NCBI GenBank assembly: GCA_029432795.1
Contig: JARNMJ010000015.1
Coordinates: 1-64,000 of the forward strand
Direction: 5' to 3'
DNA from: Pontiellaceae bacterium B12219
GTDB lineage: Bacteria > Verrucomicrobiota > Kiritimatiellia > Kiritimatiellales > Pontiellaceae
DNA: 64,000 bases
The position numbers and the translations under genes are program-made. The notes under the pieces were generated by a model. It had not been told where the DNA came from. It ran no database searches and was given only the letters and a program-made list of their open reading frames with translations. Each line of letters opens with the position of its first letter. The first letter of the stretch is position 1. This document shows, in pieces, positions 63,160 to 64,000 of the stretch.

Positions 63160-63777
63160 ATGTCAGATTCCAATCGCAACCCACTTGTACTCGCTATCAC
63201 GGGTGGAATTGCATGCGGCAAATCGGAAGTTGGAAGAATGCTTGGTGAGTTGGGTTTCGCTGTGTGCGATGCAGATCACGTGGCACATGCTCTGATGAAC
63301 AGGGGAACCTCCGTTTTTCGCAAGGTGGTTGATCATTTCGGTGAGCAGATTCTTACGGAAGAAGGCGAAATATCCCGTTCGATTCTTGGACAGCTGGTAT
63401 TTCAGAATACGGAGCAACTCAAAAAACTGAATGCCATCGTTCATCCGGCAGTGCGGAATAAACTGGAAGAATGGATTTGTGAAATACGGGCCGGAGAAAA
63501 ACAGGGCGCAGTATTGTTGCCTTTGTTGTTTGAAAGCCGGATGCAGGATTTGAAATGGGATGCCGTAATTTGTGTTTCCAGTCCGGAAAAACAAGTTTTC
63601 CAACGATTGGAAAAACGTGGACTCAGCCGAAAAGAGGCTGAGCTTCGAATGAACTCCCAGATGCCGCTCGCTGAAAAAGAACAGCGTTCGGATTATGTGC
63701 TTCCAAATATAGGAACGTTGGGAGCGTTAGAGTTGGCCGTGCGGAAAACCGTGGAAGCCATCATGCTTGAAAGGTGA
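63160..63777 (+). CDS. coaE: Dephospho-CoA kinase
   Basis: 205 aa. P-loop ITGGIACGKSEVG at residues 13-25, DADHVAH with the acceptor-site Asp, and HPAVRNKL plus PLLFES of the CoaE fold; lid-region arginines near RLEKRGLSRKEAELR. Last step of coenzyme A synthesis. An exact TTCCARNNNYTGGAA copy (63598-63612) encodes part of FQRLEK. The next gene begins 2 bases after the stop. Confidence 0.96.
   Translation: MSDSNRNPLVLAITGGIACGKSEVGRMLGELGFAVCDADHVAHALMNRGTSVFRKVVDHFGEQILTEEGEISRSILGQLVFQNTEQLKKLNAIVHPAVRNKLEEWICEIRAGEKQGAVLLPLLFESRMQDLKWDAVICVSSPEKQVFQRLEKRGLSRKEAELRMNSQMPLAEKEQRSDYVLPNIGTLGALELAVRKTVEAIMLER
63598..63612. repeat. TTCCARNNNYTGGAA palindrome inside coaE
   Basis: TTCCAACGATTGGAA, identical to the intergenic copy at 56643. 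Confidence 0.8.
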
Positions 63778-63779
63778 AT

Positions 63780-64000
63780 ATGAGCGAAGAAAATGAAGTG
63801 ATGAATGACAGTCCTCAGCCTGCGGAAGTTTCTGCCGCACCTGCGAAGAAAAAAGCAACCAAGAAAAAGGCTTCTAAAAAGAAGGCGGCTGCCAAAAAAA
63901 AGGAAGCTGTGATTCCTGCAGATGCTGCGAGCCAGAATACTGAACCAACGGAGAATGCCGCGAAACCCGACGTGGTCCCTCCGGAAAATGAAGCTCAGAA
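63780..64000 (+). CDS. Lysine-rich N-terminus, probably transcription terminator Rho, 3' partial
   Basis: The frame starts MSEENEVMNDSPQPAEVSAA, continues with repeated AKKKATKKKASKKK segments and an acidic Pro/Glu stretch, and runs off the window after 73 codons. No Rho domain is visible yet. The coaE-rho gene pair and long lysine-rich Rho N-termini are common in Bacteroidetes and PVC genomes, which is the basis for the call. A histone H1-like or other K-rich protein is the alternative. Start overlaps the coaE region with 2-base spacing. Confidence 0.5.
   Translation, partial: MSEENEVMNDSPQPAEVSAAPAKKKATKKKASKKKAAAKKKEAVIPADAASQNTEPTENAAKPDVVPPENEAQ

Overview
This is bacterial chromosomal DNA from a Gram-negative organism: LPS-export (Lpt), TonB/ExbBD and heme TonB-receptor genes are present. 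Secreted multidomain sulfatases, autotransporter-type beta-strand repeats, a PEP-CTERM protein, a Ser/Thr kinase next to an ECF sigma factor, and SMC/AspRS/HisRS housekeeping genes point to the PVC group, most likely a marine, anaerobic polysaccharide-degrading Kiritimatiellota (Pontiella-like). The taxonomic placement is an inference from gene content. No rRNA or intact tRNA gene was seen.

Layout. 1-11.0 kb: a plus-strand polysaccharide-degradation cluster with three S1-type sulfatases (the first cut by the window edge) and a fusion of beta-strand repeats to a putative glycoside hydrolase. 11.1-16.9 kb: minus-strand small genes, then a six-gene DUF3450 / TtpC-like / ExbB / ExbD / TonB / TPR energy-transduction operon with the gene order of the Vibrio TonB2 system. 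17.4-30.8 kb: a plus-strand heme acquisition and anaerobic heme-degradation island. It holds a PchR-like AraC regulator, long-chain flavodoxin, DUF2023, a HutW/ChuW-like radical SAM enzyme with an extra N-terminal PCP_red-like segment, two secreted proteins (one PEP-CTERM), a TonB-dependent receptor, an Rrf2 regulator with four cysteines, HemS, HmuTUV and an ABC exporter. It ends at a degenerate tRNA-Val-like sequence. Together these genes would power heme import, carry heme across both membranes and release its iron without oxygen.

31-40.2 kb: housekeeping genes (STAS protein, SMC, a lipoyl-fold membrane protein, HU, HisRS, AspRS). 40.3-46.9 kb: a type I restriction-modification operon in the order hsdR, HUH transposase-SLOG fusion, hsdS, hsdM. 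The embedded gene overlaps hsdS and carries four in-frame copies of a palindrome. 47-56.6 kb: cardiolipin synthase, phosphoglycerate mutase, an lptC/lptA/lptB-hpf-hprK-ptsH-ptsI block resembling the proteobacterial rpoN locus but lacking rpoN and ptsN, and a membrane HExxH protein. 56.7-64 kb: an eight-heme cytochrome with TPRs, a HAD phosphatase, an atypical Ser/Thr kinase, an ECF sigma factor, coaE and the start of a lysine-rich ORF that is probably rho.

The strongest unexplained signals are (i) the RAYT-SLOG fusion inside the R-M operon together with its internal palindromes, and (ii) at least 15 exact copies of the interrupted palindrome TTCCARNNNYTGGAA from 13 to 63.6 kb, both between and inside genes.
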